The notes: a model not told the origin generated them from the sequence alone. Positions 53,827 through 62,649 are shown, counted from the stretch's first letter. The stretch: DNA of 64,000 nucleotides from Collinsella sp. TF08-11AT (GCF_003437035.1 NZ_QSRL01000005.1:250-64249), one strand, 5' to 3'. Numbers and translations: made by a program.

Positions 53827-54022
53827 GAATGCTCCCTTCAACATCAGGGGCGGGGTTTGACACCTCTGACATGGCGGAAGTGCGAAGCGCCGGCCTACAC
53901 CGGAAACGGGCCCTCTCCCGTCAACGCTTCACCAAAGGGACAAACCCTTTGAAGTGCGGCTTGGCGCCGCATGACGTCGGCGGACGAGGCGATGCGCCCG
54001 CCGACGAATAGCACCGAATTGG
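53827..54022 (-). promoter_or_regulatory. Structured gap between permease and ssnA
   Basis: Two clear stems: GTCGGCGG/CCGCCGAC (53976-53983 with 53998-54005) and CAAAGGG/CCCTTTG (53933-53939 with 53945-53951). Further pairing is possible in GC-rich sequence before the ssnA start. It could be a partial terminator, a processing site or a metabolite-sensing leader; I recognise no riboswitch class. Confidence 0.4.
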
Positions 54023-55417
54023 TTACTTCTTGCTCTCGGGCAAGACCAGATCCACGGCAGCGTCCTTGGCAGCATCGATGTGCTGAGCCACGACCGGCGT
54101 CTGCGGAAGGATCAGGTTAAGGACAATGGCCATGATGGCGGTGGGGGTCACGGCATTGGAGCCGATGACGGTGGACACCCAGGCGGGCATACCCTCGCCG
54201 GCAAGGCAACCGCTGGCCATCCAGATACCCAGGCCAAAGACGACGGAGGTGCCGACGATGGTGGTAGTGCGCTGCGTGAGGCCCTCGCGGGTGAACATGC
54301 GCACGCCGTTCATGGTGATGGTGCCAAAGACGCCGACGGTCGCGCCGCCGATGACGGGCTGCGGGATAGCGGAAAGGACGGCAGAGAGCTGCGGGAACAG
54401 ACCGGCGATGGCAAAGACGGCCGCGATGATCACAAAGACCCACTTGTTGACGACCTTGTTGGAGCAGATGATGCCCACGTTCTGGCCAAGGGCGCTGGTG
54501 GGAAGACCGCCCAGCAGGCCGCCGACCATAGAGGTGAGGCCCTGGGACACGATAGCGCCGGAGAGCTCGCGCTCGGTGGGCATACGGTCGATGGAGCCCA
54601 GGCAGGCGGCGGAGACGTCACCGATAACCTGGATGGCAACCATGGGGAACACAACAGCGAGGGTAATGCAGACTTCGGGATCAAACTCGAGCGCGTAGGG
54701 CATGAGCTTGGGAAGGGCGAAGACCTGAGCGGTGGCGACGCTGGAGAAGTCGATCATGCCAAAGGGGATCGAAACGATCATGCCAACGATCATGCCAAAG
54801 AACACGGATCCCAGCTTGAGCGTGCCCTTGCCAAAGTTGGCGAGCGCAAAGACCACGGCGAAGGTGATAAGAGCGACGCACCAGGCCTGCGGAGTGCCCC
54901 ACAGCGGCGTACCCATACCGCCGGCCATATACTTGACGGCCGTGGGATACAGCGAAACGCCGATGGAGAAGATGACCGTACCGGTCACGACGGGCGGGAA
55001 CAGCCACTTGATCTTGCTGTAGGCCAGACCAAAGAGGACCGCGACGGCGCCGCCGACGATCTCGCCGCCCAGCAGCGCACCAAAGCTAAAGCCCGAGGCA
55101 CCCATGGCCTGCAGAGCCGGCAGGAACGCGAACGAAACGCCCATGACGATGGGCAGGCCGCCGCCGATGCGACGGAAGGGAGCGAAGGCCTGAAGGGCCG
55201 TATCGATCGCCGAAAGAATGAGCGCGACCTGGATGATGTCGGTACTCTGCTGGCTATTAAAGCCGTAGACGCCGGCCATGATGACAGCCGGGGTAATGAT
55301 GCCGGCAAACGATGCCAGTACGTGCTGAAGGGCACACGGGATCATTTCCTTAACGGGAGGCATGCCTTCGCGACTGAACAGGGCTTCAGTGCCGTTCTTA
55401 ACCGTCTCCTGGGTCAT
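54023..55417 (-). CDS. NCS2-family purine/urate permease
   Basis: This 464-residue protein with about 12-14 membrane segments belongs to the nucleobase:cation symporter-2 (NAT) family. The family signature region is seen as ALGQNVGIICSNK, where the usual Thr is Asn, and SFAFLPALQAMG and GDVSAACLGSIDR line transport helices. The best neighbours by context are the urate and xanthine carriers (UacT/XanQ type). It stands at the head of the right half of the purine locus, divergent from a PAS-HTH regulator that probably controls it. Confidence 0.88.
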   Translation of the reverse strand: MTQETVKNGTEALFSREGMPPVKEMIPCALQHVLASFAGIITPAVIMAGVYGFNSQQSTDIIQVALILSAIDTALQAFAPFRRIGGGLPIVMGVSFAFLPALQAMGASGFSFGALLGGEIVGGAVAVLFGLAYSKIKWLFPPVVTGTVIFSIGVSLYPTAVKYMAGGMGTPLWGTPQAWCVALITFAVVFALANFGKGTLKLGSVFFGMIVGMIVSIPFGMIDFSSVATAQVFALPKLMPYALEFDPEVCITLAVVFPMVAIQVIGDVSAACLGSIDRMPTERELSGAIVSQGLTSMVGGLLGGLPTSALGQNVGIICSNKVVNKWVFVIIAAVFAIAGLFPQLSAVLSAIPQPVIGGATVGVFGTITMNGVRMFTREGLTQRTTTIVGTSVVFGLGIWMASGCLAGEGMPAWVSTVIGSNAVTPTAIMAIVLNLILPQTPVVAQHIDAAKDAAVDLVLPESKK

Positions 55418-55769
55418 TTGACCACCAATCCTCGAAATAGTTGTTTTCGCATCTAACGCTCTATTGTGACGCAGTGCGGGGTTGAGGTTGTGCCTTCGTT
55501 GGATATCGTATTAAAGATGGTTCTCATTCTCAATAATAATTTTTTGTTATCAGACTATTCTTCGGCTAAAATCACTCGTTTCCGCAGGTCAGGAATGTGT
55601 CTGGTCTAAATAACATCTTACTTTTCTTTTGGTCGACCGTTTACCGCCAAAATCATACCGTTCGTCTGCATTACGCAATGTACCTGCGGATATACGAGAT
55701 GATGAGCAGCGTGTTACCATGAGAAAAAATTGTTATGAACATTTCCGATTTCACCCAAAGGAGTTGCCC
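55418..55769. promoter_or_regulatory. Divergent regulatory region of permease and regulator
   Basis: An AT-rich gap of about 350 bases. It carries one degenerate copy (55534-55548, TAATAA-TTT-TTTGTT; 9 of 12 positions) of the AACAAA-N3-TTTGTT operator seen at the other end of the locus. An in-frame extension of the regulator into this region is not used, as the RBS lies further downstream. Confidence 0.4.
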
Positions 55770-56426
55770 GTGAACGAGACCGTACGCCGCTTTTTGCCGA
55801 TGGTCGATTTCCTGGAGCAGATACTCGGTAAGAACAGCGAAATCGTGCTGCACGATTTCTCGGATCCCGACCACGCCATCGTCGATATTCGCAACGGCAT
55901 CGTGAGCGGCCGTAAGATCGGCGGTCCTGCCACCGATCTGGCGCTCAAGATCATGCACGACCCCAAGTATCGCGACCTGCCGTTTATTACGGGCTACGAG
56001 GGCCGCGGCGCCGGCGGCAAAACGCTGGAGTCGGCGACGTACTTTATCCGCGAGGATAACGAGATCGTCGGTATGCTCTGCGTCAACACCGACCTCTCGA
56101 CCGTGCGCTCCATCAACACCATGGCGCAGCAGCTCATGGCGTGCTTCGACGCAGCGCCGACGCGCACGGAGCCCGCCCCTATCGAGGTCGAAAGCCTTTC
56201 GGAGTCCACCCAGGAGCTCATCGACCGCAGCATTGCCGAGTTGCTGAGCGCGCGCGGGCTGGATGTAGCGTCGCTTGGTCAGAGCGACCGCGTGGACGTC
56301 ATTCGCCACCTCAACGGCAACGGGGTGTTCATGCTCAAGGGCGCCGTGGCCTGCGCTGCCACCGCGTTGGGCATCTCGGAGCCCAGCGTGTACCGCTACC
56401 TGCAAAAAGTCCGCAAGGAGGGCTAA
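55770..56426 (+). CDS. YheO/DauR-like PAS-HTH transcriptional regulator
   Basis: This 218-residue protein has a YheO-type PAS domain (FLPMVDFLEQILGKNSEIVLHDFSD, IRNGIVSGRKIGGPATD, FIREDNEIVGMLCVNTDLS) and a C-terminal HTH (RVDVIRHLNGNGVFMLKGAVACAATALGISEPSVYRYLQKVRKE). A GTG at 55770 has AAAGGAG six bases upstream, so longer in-frame starts from 55629 are rejected. Homologous along its length to the regulator at 39751-40404. It is divergent from the purine permease and likely responds to a purine breakdown product. Confidence 0.87.
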   Translation: MNETVRRFLPMVDFLEQILGKNSEIVLHDFSDPDHAIVDIRNGIVSGRKIGGPATDLALKIMHDPKYRDLPFITGYEGRGAGGKTLESATYFIREDNEIVGMLCVNTDLSTVRSINTMAQQLMACFDAAPTRTEPAPIEVESLSESTQELIDRSIAELLSARGLDVASLGQSDRVDVIRHLNGNGVFMLKGAVACAATALGISEPSVYRYLQKVRKEG

Positions 56427-56481
56427 ACGTGATCCCTTGGGGACGAAGGGAAACGGATCATTTTTGTCGCATCGCTTGACA

Positions 56482-56519
56482 AAAGACCCTGCAGTTCACA
56501 CGCGCTGCAGGGTCTTTTT
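56482..56519. terminator. Bidirectional terminator between regulator and ridA
   Basis: AAAGACCCTGCAG and CTGCAGGGTCTTT form a 13-bp stem with A- and T-runs on both sides, serving convergent genes. Confidence 0.92.
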
Positions 56520-56548
56520 GCATGTCATGTTTAGTTGTTACCAACACC

Positions 56549-56926
56549 TTAGAGAGCGGCGACGACCTCGATCTCGACCAGACCGCCAGCCGGAAGGGCG
56601 GCAACCTGGAAAGCGCTGCGCGCGGGGAACGGAGCCTCGAACTTGGAGGCGTAAATCTCGTTCACGGCGGCAAAGTCGGCGATGTCGGCCAGGTAGACCG
56701 TGGTCTTGACGACATCGGCAAACGTGGCGCCGGCAGCGGTCAGCAGGGCCTCGACGTTAGCAAGGGACTGCTTGGCCTGGGCCTCGACGCCCTCGGGCAT
56801 CTTACCGGTTGCGGGGTCGATGCCCAGCTGGCCGGACAGGAACACCATGTTGCCAGTCTGGATACCGGGGGAATACGGGCCGATGGCTGCGGGTGCGTTA
56901 TCGGAAGACACGACGGTCTTGCTCAT
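56549..56926 (-). CDS. ridA: RidA family enamine/imine deaminase
   Basis: This 125-residue RidA/YjgF protein hydrolyses reactive 2-aminoacrylate and similar enamines. Seen are APAAIGPYSPGIQTGNMVFLSGQLGIDPATG, VVKTTVYLADIADF and the active-site Arg in FPARSAFQVAALP, with Glu in VEIEVVA. The product of diaminopropionate ammonia-lyase passes through 2-aminoacrylate, so its presence beside this locus makes biochemical sense. AAGGAG precedes the ATG at 56926 by seven bases. The upstream extension to 57079 is not coding. Confidence 0.94.
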   Translation of the reverse strand: MSKTVVSSDNAPAAIGPYSPGIQTGNMVFLSGQLGIDPATGKMPEGVEAQAKQSLANVEALLTAAGATFADVVKTTVYLADIADFAAVNEIYASKFEAPFPARSAFQVAALPAGGLVEIEVVAAL

Positions 56927-57224
56927 GTTTTTCTCCTTACAAGTAAAAGGGAACGGGAGCGCGGCGTTCACACCGGGAGGCACAGTTCGGTCTGAACACC
57001 GCGCTTGATTGGGATAGTACTCAAGGTTTCCGCGCGATGCAAGATTATTATCACGTTGCGAGAATATTTTATCGTCCAACGGTTTCCCCGGACCGCTGAA
57101 CGGTTCTCCACGGGGTCAGCCAGCCCAAGCTGCTGAAGACTTTATCCCGCTTGGAGCACGGGCATCGTCCATCGCGACGGCACCACTATACTTTTGAGTA
57201 TCTGAGCATTTTGAAAGGCAGGAT
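56927..57224. promoter_or_regulatory. Divergent gap with 15-bp-arm inverted repeat
   Basis: GCGGCGTTCACACCG (56961-56975) and CGGTCTGAACACCGC (56988-57002) pair at 13 of 15 positions, in the ridA leader or promoter. Nearer the U32 gene, TATACT (57188-57193) could be a -10. Nothing coding is seen. Confidence 0.45.
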
Positions 57225-59720
57225 ATGACCGCAACCGCCAGTCGAACCACCAACCGCAGACCTGAGCTTTTGGCGCCCGCCGGAGGGCCCGAGCCCTTTG
57301 CCGCCGCGCTCGCCGCCGGGGCAGACGCCATCTACTGCGGCATGGGCAGCTTCAACGCACGCCGCAAGGCCACCAACTTTACCGACGAGGCCTTTGAGCA
57401 GGCCTGTCGCGCCGCGCATCTGGCCGGCTCGCGCGTCTACGTCACGGTCAACATCGTCATCAAGGAATCCGAGATGAGCGATGCGCTGCAGCTCATCCAT
57501 CGCTGCTCCACGCTAGGCGCCGACGCCTTCATCATCCAGGACTGGGGCCTGTTCTTTGAGGTCAAGCGCACGATGCCCAGCATCGAGACGCATATCTCGA
57601 CCCAGGCGAACATCCACGACGACCGCGGAACCCTTTGGTGCCGCGAGCAGGGCGCCGACCGCGTGACCCTCTCGCGCGAGCTTTCCATCGACGAGATTGC
57701 CGCCATTCACGATGCCGCGCCCGATGTGGACCTTGAGGTCTTTAGCCATGGCGCCATCTGCTTTTGCTACTCTGGCCTGTGTCTGCTTTCGAGCTTTGCC
57801 ATGGCGGGACGATCGGCCAACCGTGGCATGTGCGCCCAGCCCTGCCGCTTGCCCTACGAGCTGATCGACGAGAACGGTCGCTCGCTCTCCCCTGCCGGTC
57901 GCGAGCGCGCGCTGTGCCCGCGTGACACCAACACCTCACAACTTGTTCGCCGCCTGTATGACGCCGGCGCCGCGTCGCTCAAGCTCGAGGGCCGCATGAA
58001 GGCGCCCGATTACGTGTATTCCATCGTCGACGTGTATCGTCATCAGATTGATGACATGCTGGCCGGAACCACCGTTGCCAAGGACGAGAAAGCCGCCCGC
58101 CAGCGCCAGCTCAAGCGCTGCTTTAACCGCGACTTTACGCACGCCTATCAGGACGGCACCTCGGGCGACGAGATGATGAGCTATGAGCGTTCCAACAACC
58201 GCGGCCAGATCGTGGGCACGGTGCTGGGCAGCCGCCCGGCCAACCGCGATGTGCGCGGCCTCAAGCCCGACGACCGCCGTCGCCGCGCCGCCATCGCCCG
58301 CATTGAGCTGTTTGAGCCCGTGGGCAAGGGCGACCTGCTGGAGCTTCGCCACGATAACGAGTTTGACCAGTTCCTGACCACCATTGCCGCCGATGATGCC
58401 GCAGCCGGTGAAGTCATCGAATGTCGCGTACCCCGCAGCATGCCCGAGGGCTGCCGCGTCCGCGTGATTCGCAGTCAGCGTGCCATCGACGCCGCCGGCG
58501 CCGCGCTCAAGCGCGATGTGCTGCGCCGCCGAGCTGTTGATGTGTCCGTCGTGGCGCGTCTGGGCGAGCCGTTTACCGTTACGCTCACCTGCTGCGACGG
58601 CCCTTCGCTTACGGCCACGGCCACGGGCTTTACCGTCGAGGCCGCCAAGACCCGTGCGGTCGAGGCGTCCGATCTGGTTGAGCACGTCGGCCGCATGGGT
58701 TCCTCTCCCTTTGAGGCTGCGAGCTTTGAGGTGGCGCTCGATGAGGGCTGCGGTATGGGCTTCTCCGCCGTGCACAAGGTGCGCGCCGCCGCTTGCAAGG
58801 CGCTGGAAGAGGCCATTCTGGCACCGTACGAGGAGCGCGCCCGCACGCTCGAGCTACCGGCGACTGTCACCAATGATTCCCGCCCCGCGCCCGAGCACTA
58901 CCGCGATGAGCCGCAGATCTGCGCTACCGTCACCTCGCTCGAGGCCGCCGAGGCCGCTCGCGCGGAGGGTGCAACGCGCATCTACATGACCACCGACGCG
59001 CTCGAGGCTGTCGGACTCTCCCCTGCCGATGCATTTGAGCAGGGTATTGTGCCCGCACTCGACGAGGTCTGCCGCGCCGTTGACCACGCCCGCGTTGACC
59101 CATGGGTTGTTGCCGGCGCCACGGTCGCTATTGGCAACATCTCTGAGCTTGCCCTGGCCGCCCAGGTTGGCGCCACGGCCGAGATTCGCTCTTGCCTGCC
59201 GGTGCACAACACGCCCTGCATGGAGGCGCTTGCCGAGCGCGGAGCCGGTGCGTTTTGGCTCTCGCCCGAGATCACGCTCGACGAGATTGTCTCGCTCGGC
59301 GCCGCCGCGCCCGCGGCTCTAGGCATCACCGTCTTTGGCCGCCCGCGCGTCATGACAAGCGAGCATTGCATTCTGCAGGTTGCCAACGGTTGCATCCACG
59401 ATTGTGCCAGCTGCCGCCTGCGTGCCCGTAAGCTCTCGCTCAAGAATATCGACGGAAAGGTCATGCCCGTCCGCACCGACATCCACGGCCGCTCTCGCCT
59501 GTACGACGCCTACCCCATCGACCTCACACCGCAGGTTCCACAGCTGCTCGACGCCGGCGTGCGCCGTCTCATGGTGGACGGAACGCTGCTCGAGACGGAT
59601 GAGGTGGGCCGTGCCGTCGCCCGCGTCCGTCGCGCCGTCGAGGCCGCGCAGGCCGGTCGCAAGCCCGCCGCCCGCCTACGCGGGGCGACCTCGGGCTGCA
59701 TGTTTGTCGGAATCAGCTAA
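57225..59720 (+). CDS. U32 family peptidase-like protein (long form)
   Basis: This 831-residue U32 protein has the N-terminal ELLAPAGGPEPFAAALAAG signature and the iron-sulfur cysteine motif FSHGAICFCYSGLC with RGMCAQPCRLPYEL. The extra C-terminal part (from about 600) includes NGCIHDCASCRLRARK, another Cys set. It is paralogous to the protein at 13193-15151 but longer and probably carries a DUF3656-like insert. U32 proteins of this type hydroxylate RNA in studied cases, and the next gene also modifies RNA, fitting a pair. AAAGGCAGG precedes the ATG. Confidence 0.86.
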   Translation: MTATASRTTNRRPELLAPAGGPEPFAAALAAGADAIYCGMGSFNARRKATNFTDEAFEQACRAAHLAGSRVYVTVNIVIKESEMSDALQLIHRCSTLGADAFIIQDWGLFFEVKRTMPSIETHISTQANIHDDRGTLWCREQGADRVTLSRELSIDEIAAIHDAAPDVDLEVFSHGAICFCYSGLCLLSSFAMAGRSANRGMCAQPCRLPYELIDENGRSLSPAGRERALCPRDTNTSQLVRRLYDAGAASLKLEGRMKAPDYVYSIVDVYRHQIDDMLAGTTVAKDEKAARQRQLKRCFNRDFTHAYQDGTSGDEMMSYERSNNRGQIVGTVLGSRPANRDVRGLKPDDRRRRAAIARIELFEPVGKGDLLELRHDNEFDQFLTTIAADDAAAGEVIECRVPRSMPEGCRVRVIRSQRAIDAAGAALKRDVLRRRAVDVSVVARLGEPFTVTLTCCDGPSLTATATGFTVEAAKTRAVEASDLVEHVGRMGSSPFEAASFEVALDEGCGMGFSAVHKVRAAACKALEEAILAPYEERARTLELPATVTNDSRPAPEHYRDEPQICATVTSLEAAEAARAEGATRIYMTTDALEAVGLSPADAFEQGIVPALDEVCRAVDHARVDPWVVAGATVAIGNISELALAAQVGATAEIRSCLPVHNTPCMEALAERGAGAFWLSPEITLDEIVSLGAAAPAALGITVFGRPRVMTSEHCILQVANGCIHDCASCRLRARKLSLKNIDGKVMPVRTDIHGRSRLYDAYPIDLTPQVPQLLDAGVRRLMVDGTLLETDEVGRAVARVRRAVEAAQAGRKPAARLRGATSGCMFVGIS

Positions 59721-59735
59721 CTGAAAGGCTTACAC

Positions 59736-60395
59736 GTGAACGAAGAACCTCAAGTCCTCTACTGCGACGCCTGGCTCATGGCCATCGACAAGCCTGCCGG
59801 TATGATCGTCCACGGCGATGGCACCGGCGAGCGCACGCTCACCGACTACGCCAGCGACCTGCTGCTGGCGATGGGCGACGGCTTTGCCGCGACCGACATG
59901 CAGCCGCTCAACCGCTTGGACCGTGACACCACCGGCGTGGTGCTGTTCTCACTCGACAAGCAGACGCAGCCCGCCTTTGATCAGATGATCATCGACCACG
60001 CGTTCGAAAAGCACTACCTGGCGCTGGCCGAGGGCAAGATCGACTGGAACGAAAAGCTCATCGACAAGCCCATCGCCCGCGACCGTCACGACAGTCGAAA
60101 GATGCGCGTCGGCGCCAGCGGCAAGCCGTCTCAAACACGCGTAAAGGTGCTCAAGCGTCTTAAGAGCCGTCGAGGCCTGCCCACGCGCTCGTATATTGAT
60201 GTCGAGCTGCTCACCGGCCGCAAGCATCAGATTCGCGTGCACCTGGCAAGCGAGCATCATCCCCTGGTTGGCGACGACCTGTACGGAACGCCGCGCCCCT
60301 GCGGCCTCATGCTCCATGCCCACAGCGTGTCCTTTACGCATCCCGTAACCGGCGAGCACATCCACATCGAAGCCCCCTGCCCCTGGGAGCCCTAA
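59736..60395 (+). CDS. RluA-family pseudouridine synthase
   Basis: This 219-residue protein has the RluA catalytic motif LNRLDRDTTG (Asp nucleophile), the KPAGMIVHG start block, YLALAEGKI and the C-terminal LLTGRKHQIRVHLA with GDDLYG. It isomerises uridine in 23S rRNA or tRNA; which site is not deducible. It lacks an S4 domain, unlike RluC/RluD. It begins with GTG 15 bases after the U32 gene, preceded by GAAAGG, so the two are co-transcribed. Confidence 0.88.
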   Translation: MNEEPQVLYCDAWLMAIDKPAGMIVHGDGTGERTLTDYASDLLLAMGDGFAATDMQPLNRLDRDTTGVVLFSLDKQTQPAFDQMIIDHAFEKHYLALAEGKIDWNEKLIDKPIARDRHDSRKMRVGASGKPSQTRVKVLKRLKSRRGLPTRSYIDVELLTGRKHQIRVHLASEHHPLVGDDLYGTPRPCGLMLHAHSVSFTHPVTGEHIHIEAPCPWEP

Positions 60396-60433
60396 ACCAC
60401 CACAAAGGGGACAAGCACCTTTATGGTGGTTTT
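60396..60433 (+). terminator. Intrinsic terminator of the RluA gene
   Basis: ACCACCACAAAGG and CCTTTATGGTGGT form a 13-bp stem with one mismatch, followed by TTT. Confidence 0.8.
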
Positions 60434-60463
60434 GCCGCAATGGCTCAGCCGCGGTCCCAAAAC

Positions 60464-60680
60464 GTCTCGATCTGTAACAGTTAGAACCCATTTTCCGGTC
60501 TATCTGCTACAGATCGAGACATTCGAATCCCCCTTAAGGGAAAATCTCAATCTGTAACAGTAACTCGGCAAAATCGATCCCAGATGTTACAGATTGAGAC
60601 AAAGGGACGGCGCGGTTCGGAAGCATCTCAATCTGTAACACCTATCCCACTTTTAACGGTCCAGTTGTTACAGACTTAGA
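60464..60680. repeat. Three tandem palindromic elements, 80-81 bp period
   Basis: Units at 60464-60520, 60545-60599 and 60626-60680 each have an outer 15-17-bp arm TCTCrATCTGTAACA and its inverse TGyTACAGAykyAGA around a loop of about 25 bases that differs in every unit. Inter-unit spacers (about 25 bases) are unrelated. Unit 2 arms are perfect; units 1 and 3 have one to a few changes. Confidence 0.85.
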
Positions 60681-60700
60681 CAGAACCAGTAGACGACGAA

Positions 60701-60734
60701 AGCGGCAACGTCCGTGATGGACGTTGCCGCTTTT
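60701..60734. terminator. Bidirectional terminator downstream of the DeoR gene
   Basis: GCGGCAACGTCC and GGACGTTGCCGC form a perfect 12-bp stem with A- and T-rich flanks. Confidence 0.85.
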
Positions 60735-60773
60735 CTATTGAGAAAACTAAATGGTTTTGACCTTGCCCCGCCG

Positions 60774-61520
60774 CTAGACCGTGACGACGTTGTCCATTGC
60801 CCGGTACTTGGCGGGCACCTCGCCCGCGGTGATGATCGTTGCATCGCGAAAGTCCGCGAACTTGACGGGCGCCACCATGCCAAATTTGCTGGCGTCCGAG
60901 ATTACGAAGCGTTTGGCCGTATGACGCATCGAGATGCGCTTTACTTGGGCCTCCTCGATATCGGGCGCCGTGAAGCCCTGCTCGGCGGCGATGCCATTAG
61001 AGCCCCAAAAGCCACAGTTGAAGTTGTAGCGATCTAAGGTTGCCAAGGCATCGGGGCCAACGAGCGCCTCGGTCTCGGGTTTGAGCTCGCCGCCCAGCAC
61101 CACGGTACGCATACCCCGCAAAGCAAGGCGCTGAGCATGGAGCACGGAATCGGTCACGTAGGTGACATCTTCAAGGTGGGGAAGATGCTCGATGAGCCTG
61201 AGCGTCGTCGAGCCCGAGTCGATGTATACAAAGCTCTCAGGCTCCACAAGCGCCGCCGCACGGGCGCAGATACGCTCCTTGTCATCGTTATGGAGGTCGC
61301 TGCGCTCATTAAGCGTTAGGTCGCGCGTCACGTGCGCGCGCTCAAGACTCGTCGCCCCACCGTGGACCTTGGCGATGCGATGCGCTCGGTCGAGCGTCTG
61401 CAGATCGCGCCGAATGGTAGACGCCGTCACGCCCAGGGCCTCAGCAAGCTCCGGAACGGTAACCGAGCCGGCCTGCTGCACCATCGATACAATCGCGTTG
61501 AGCCTATCTTCCGCAAGCAT
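60774..61520 (-). CDS. DeoR/GlpR-family transcriptional regulator
   Basis: This 248-residue protein has an N-terminal HTH (about residues 3-57: RLNAIVSMVQQAGSVTVPELAEALGVTASTIRRDLQTLDR, then IAKVHGGA) and a C-terminal DeoR sensor domain with IDSGSTTLRLIEHLP, VLGGELKPETEALVGP and FVISDASKFG, which bind sugar phosphates. It follows the oxidoreductase gene with a 3-base gap, using GAGGAG inside that gene's end. It probably represses that operon through repeated motifs in its promoter region. Confidence 0.9.
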   Translation of the reverse strand: MLAEDRLNAIVSMVQQAGSVTVPELAEALGVTASTIRRDLQTLDRAHRIAKVHGGATSLERAHVTRDLTLNERSDLHNDDKERICARAAALVEPESFVYIDSGSTTLRLIEHLPHLEDVTYVTDSVLHAQRLALRGMRTVVLGGELKPETEALVGPDALATLDRYNFNCGFWGSNGIAAEQGFTAPDIEEAQVKRISMRHTAKRFVISDASKFGMVAPVKFADFRDATIITAGEVPAKYRAMDNVVTV

Positions 61521-61523
61521 CGC

Positions 61524-62603
61524 TTACTCCTCCTCGGGGTACACGACTCCCCAGTCGGCGCGAAGCTTGGTCATAAGCTCCATAACATCAGAAGCATAAT
61601 CCAGCAGCTCGCGCTTGGAGTCGTCGCCGGCAACGGCCTTCTCAAGATCGGCCATCTCGTAGCACAGTGCGTAGGCCTCGGTGCCAGCGTGGACCTCCTC
61701 GCGGTGGCCGTCGGCAGTCCACACGATGGTCGCGTGATCGGCACGCGGATACTCGTTGACCTCGATATAACACTTGTCGAAGCTAATGATCGAGCGCTTG
61801 GGCTGCTTGGAGTGGAGCGTAAGGCTCACCACGCCCAGCTGCTGTTCGGCATTACGGCAGACGATGCCGCCCGCAACATCGACGCCAGTCTCGCAGGTGT
61901 TGCCTAGAGACACGACCTCGGCGGGCTGGCTGGCCATAAAGAGACGCATGACGGACAGGGCATACACGCCAATATCGAGCATGGCACCGCCAGCAAGGTT
62001 GCGGTTGTAGAAGCGATTGGTCAGATCGCCGTACTCCTTGTAGCTGCCAAAGTTGAACTGAGCAAGATTCATGCGGCCGAACTCACCGACATCCATGCGA
62101 CGACGCAGCTCCTGATACAAAGGCATGTGGAGCACCGTGGTGGCGTCCATAAGGACCACGTTGTGCTCGGCGGCAATGGCACGGGCCTCATCGAGTTCAG
62201 CGGAATTGAGGGTAATGGCCTTCTCGCAGAGCACGTGCTTACCAGCTGCCAGCGCAGCGCGCAGATAGGTGATATGAGTGTTGTGCGGGGTGGTGATGTA
62301 GACGGCGTCGATGTTCTGATCGGTGTAGAGGTCCTCGACCGTTTCATAGACCTTCTCAATGCCATACTGCTCTGCAAAAGCCTGAGCCTTGGACAGTGTG
62401 CGGTTGGCAACGCCCGCAAGCTTGCGGCCGGCAAGAGCGAGAGACTGGGCCATCTGGTTGGCGATAACACCGCACCCGATCACAGCCCAACGGAGCTCGG
62501 GAGCCGTAAAGATATCGTCGGGGAACGGCTTGTCCTGGACCGAAGCGAACGCTGCTTTGGCGGCTGCCGCCGCGTCGAGTGGAGCCTGCTTGAAATCTGC
62601 CAT
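61524..62603 (-). CDS. Gfo/Idh/MocA-family oxidoreductase
   Basis: This 359-residue NAD(P)-dependent dehydrogenase has the Rossmann motif WAVIGCGVIANQMAQSL near residue 38 and the family's CEKAITLNSAE (Lys of the EKP-like motif) and GGAMLDIGVYALSVMR with the catalytic Asp/His-like region. The substrate is a sugar or polyol by family; none can be named. AGGAGG lies five bases before the ATG at 62603; the extra residues upstream to 62660 are not coding. Paired with a DeoR regulator in one operon. Confidence 0.88.
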   Translation of the reverse strand: MADFKQAPLDAAAAAKAAFASVQDKPFPDDIFTAPELRWAVIGCGVIANQMAQSLALAGRKLAGVANRTLSKAQAFAEQYGIEKVYETVEDLYTDQNIDAVYITTPHNTHITYLRAALAAGKHVLCEKAITLNSAELDEARAIAAEHNVVLMDATTVLHMPLYQELRRRMDVGEFGRMNLAQFNFGSYKEYGDLTNRFYNRNLAGGAMLDIGVYALSVMRLFMASQPAEVVSLGNTCETGVDVAGGIVCRNAEQQLGVVSLTLHSKQPKRSIISFDKCYIEVNEYPRADHATIVWTADGHREEVHAGTEAYALCYEMADLEKAVAGDDSKRELLDYASDVMELMTKLRADWGVVYPEEE

Positions 62604-62649
62604 ATGTGCCTCCTGGGTCATGGAGCGTCTAACATTTCTGCCGTCTCTA

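Noticed and set aside
55629..55769. N-terminal extension of the second PAS-HTH regulator
   Set aside because: The extension lacks PAS similarity, and a strong AAAGGAG lies six bases before the internal GTG at 55770.
60464..60680. CRISPR array
   Set aside because: Units are palindromes with variable loops inside the repeat, only three units exist, spacers are not of uniform protospacer-like design, and no cas gene is near.
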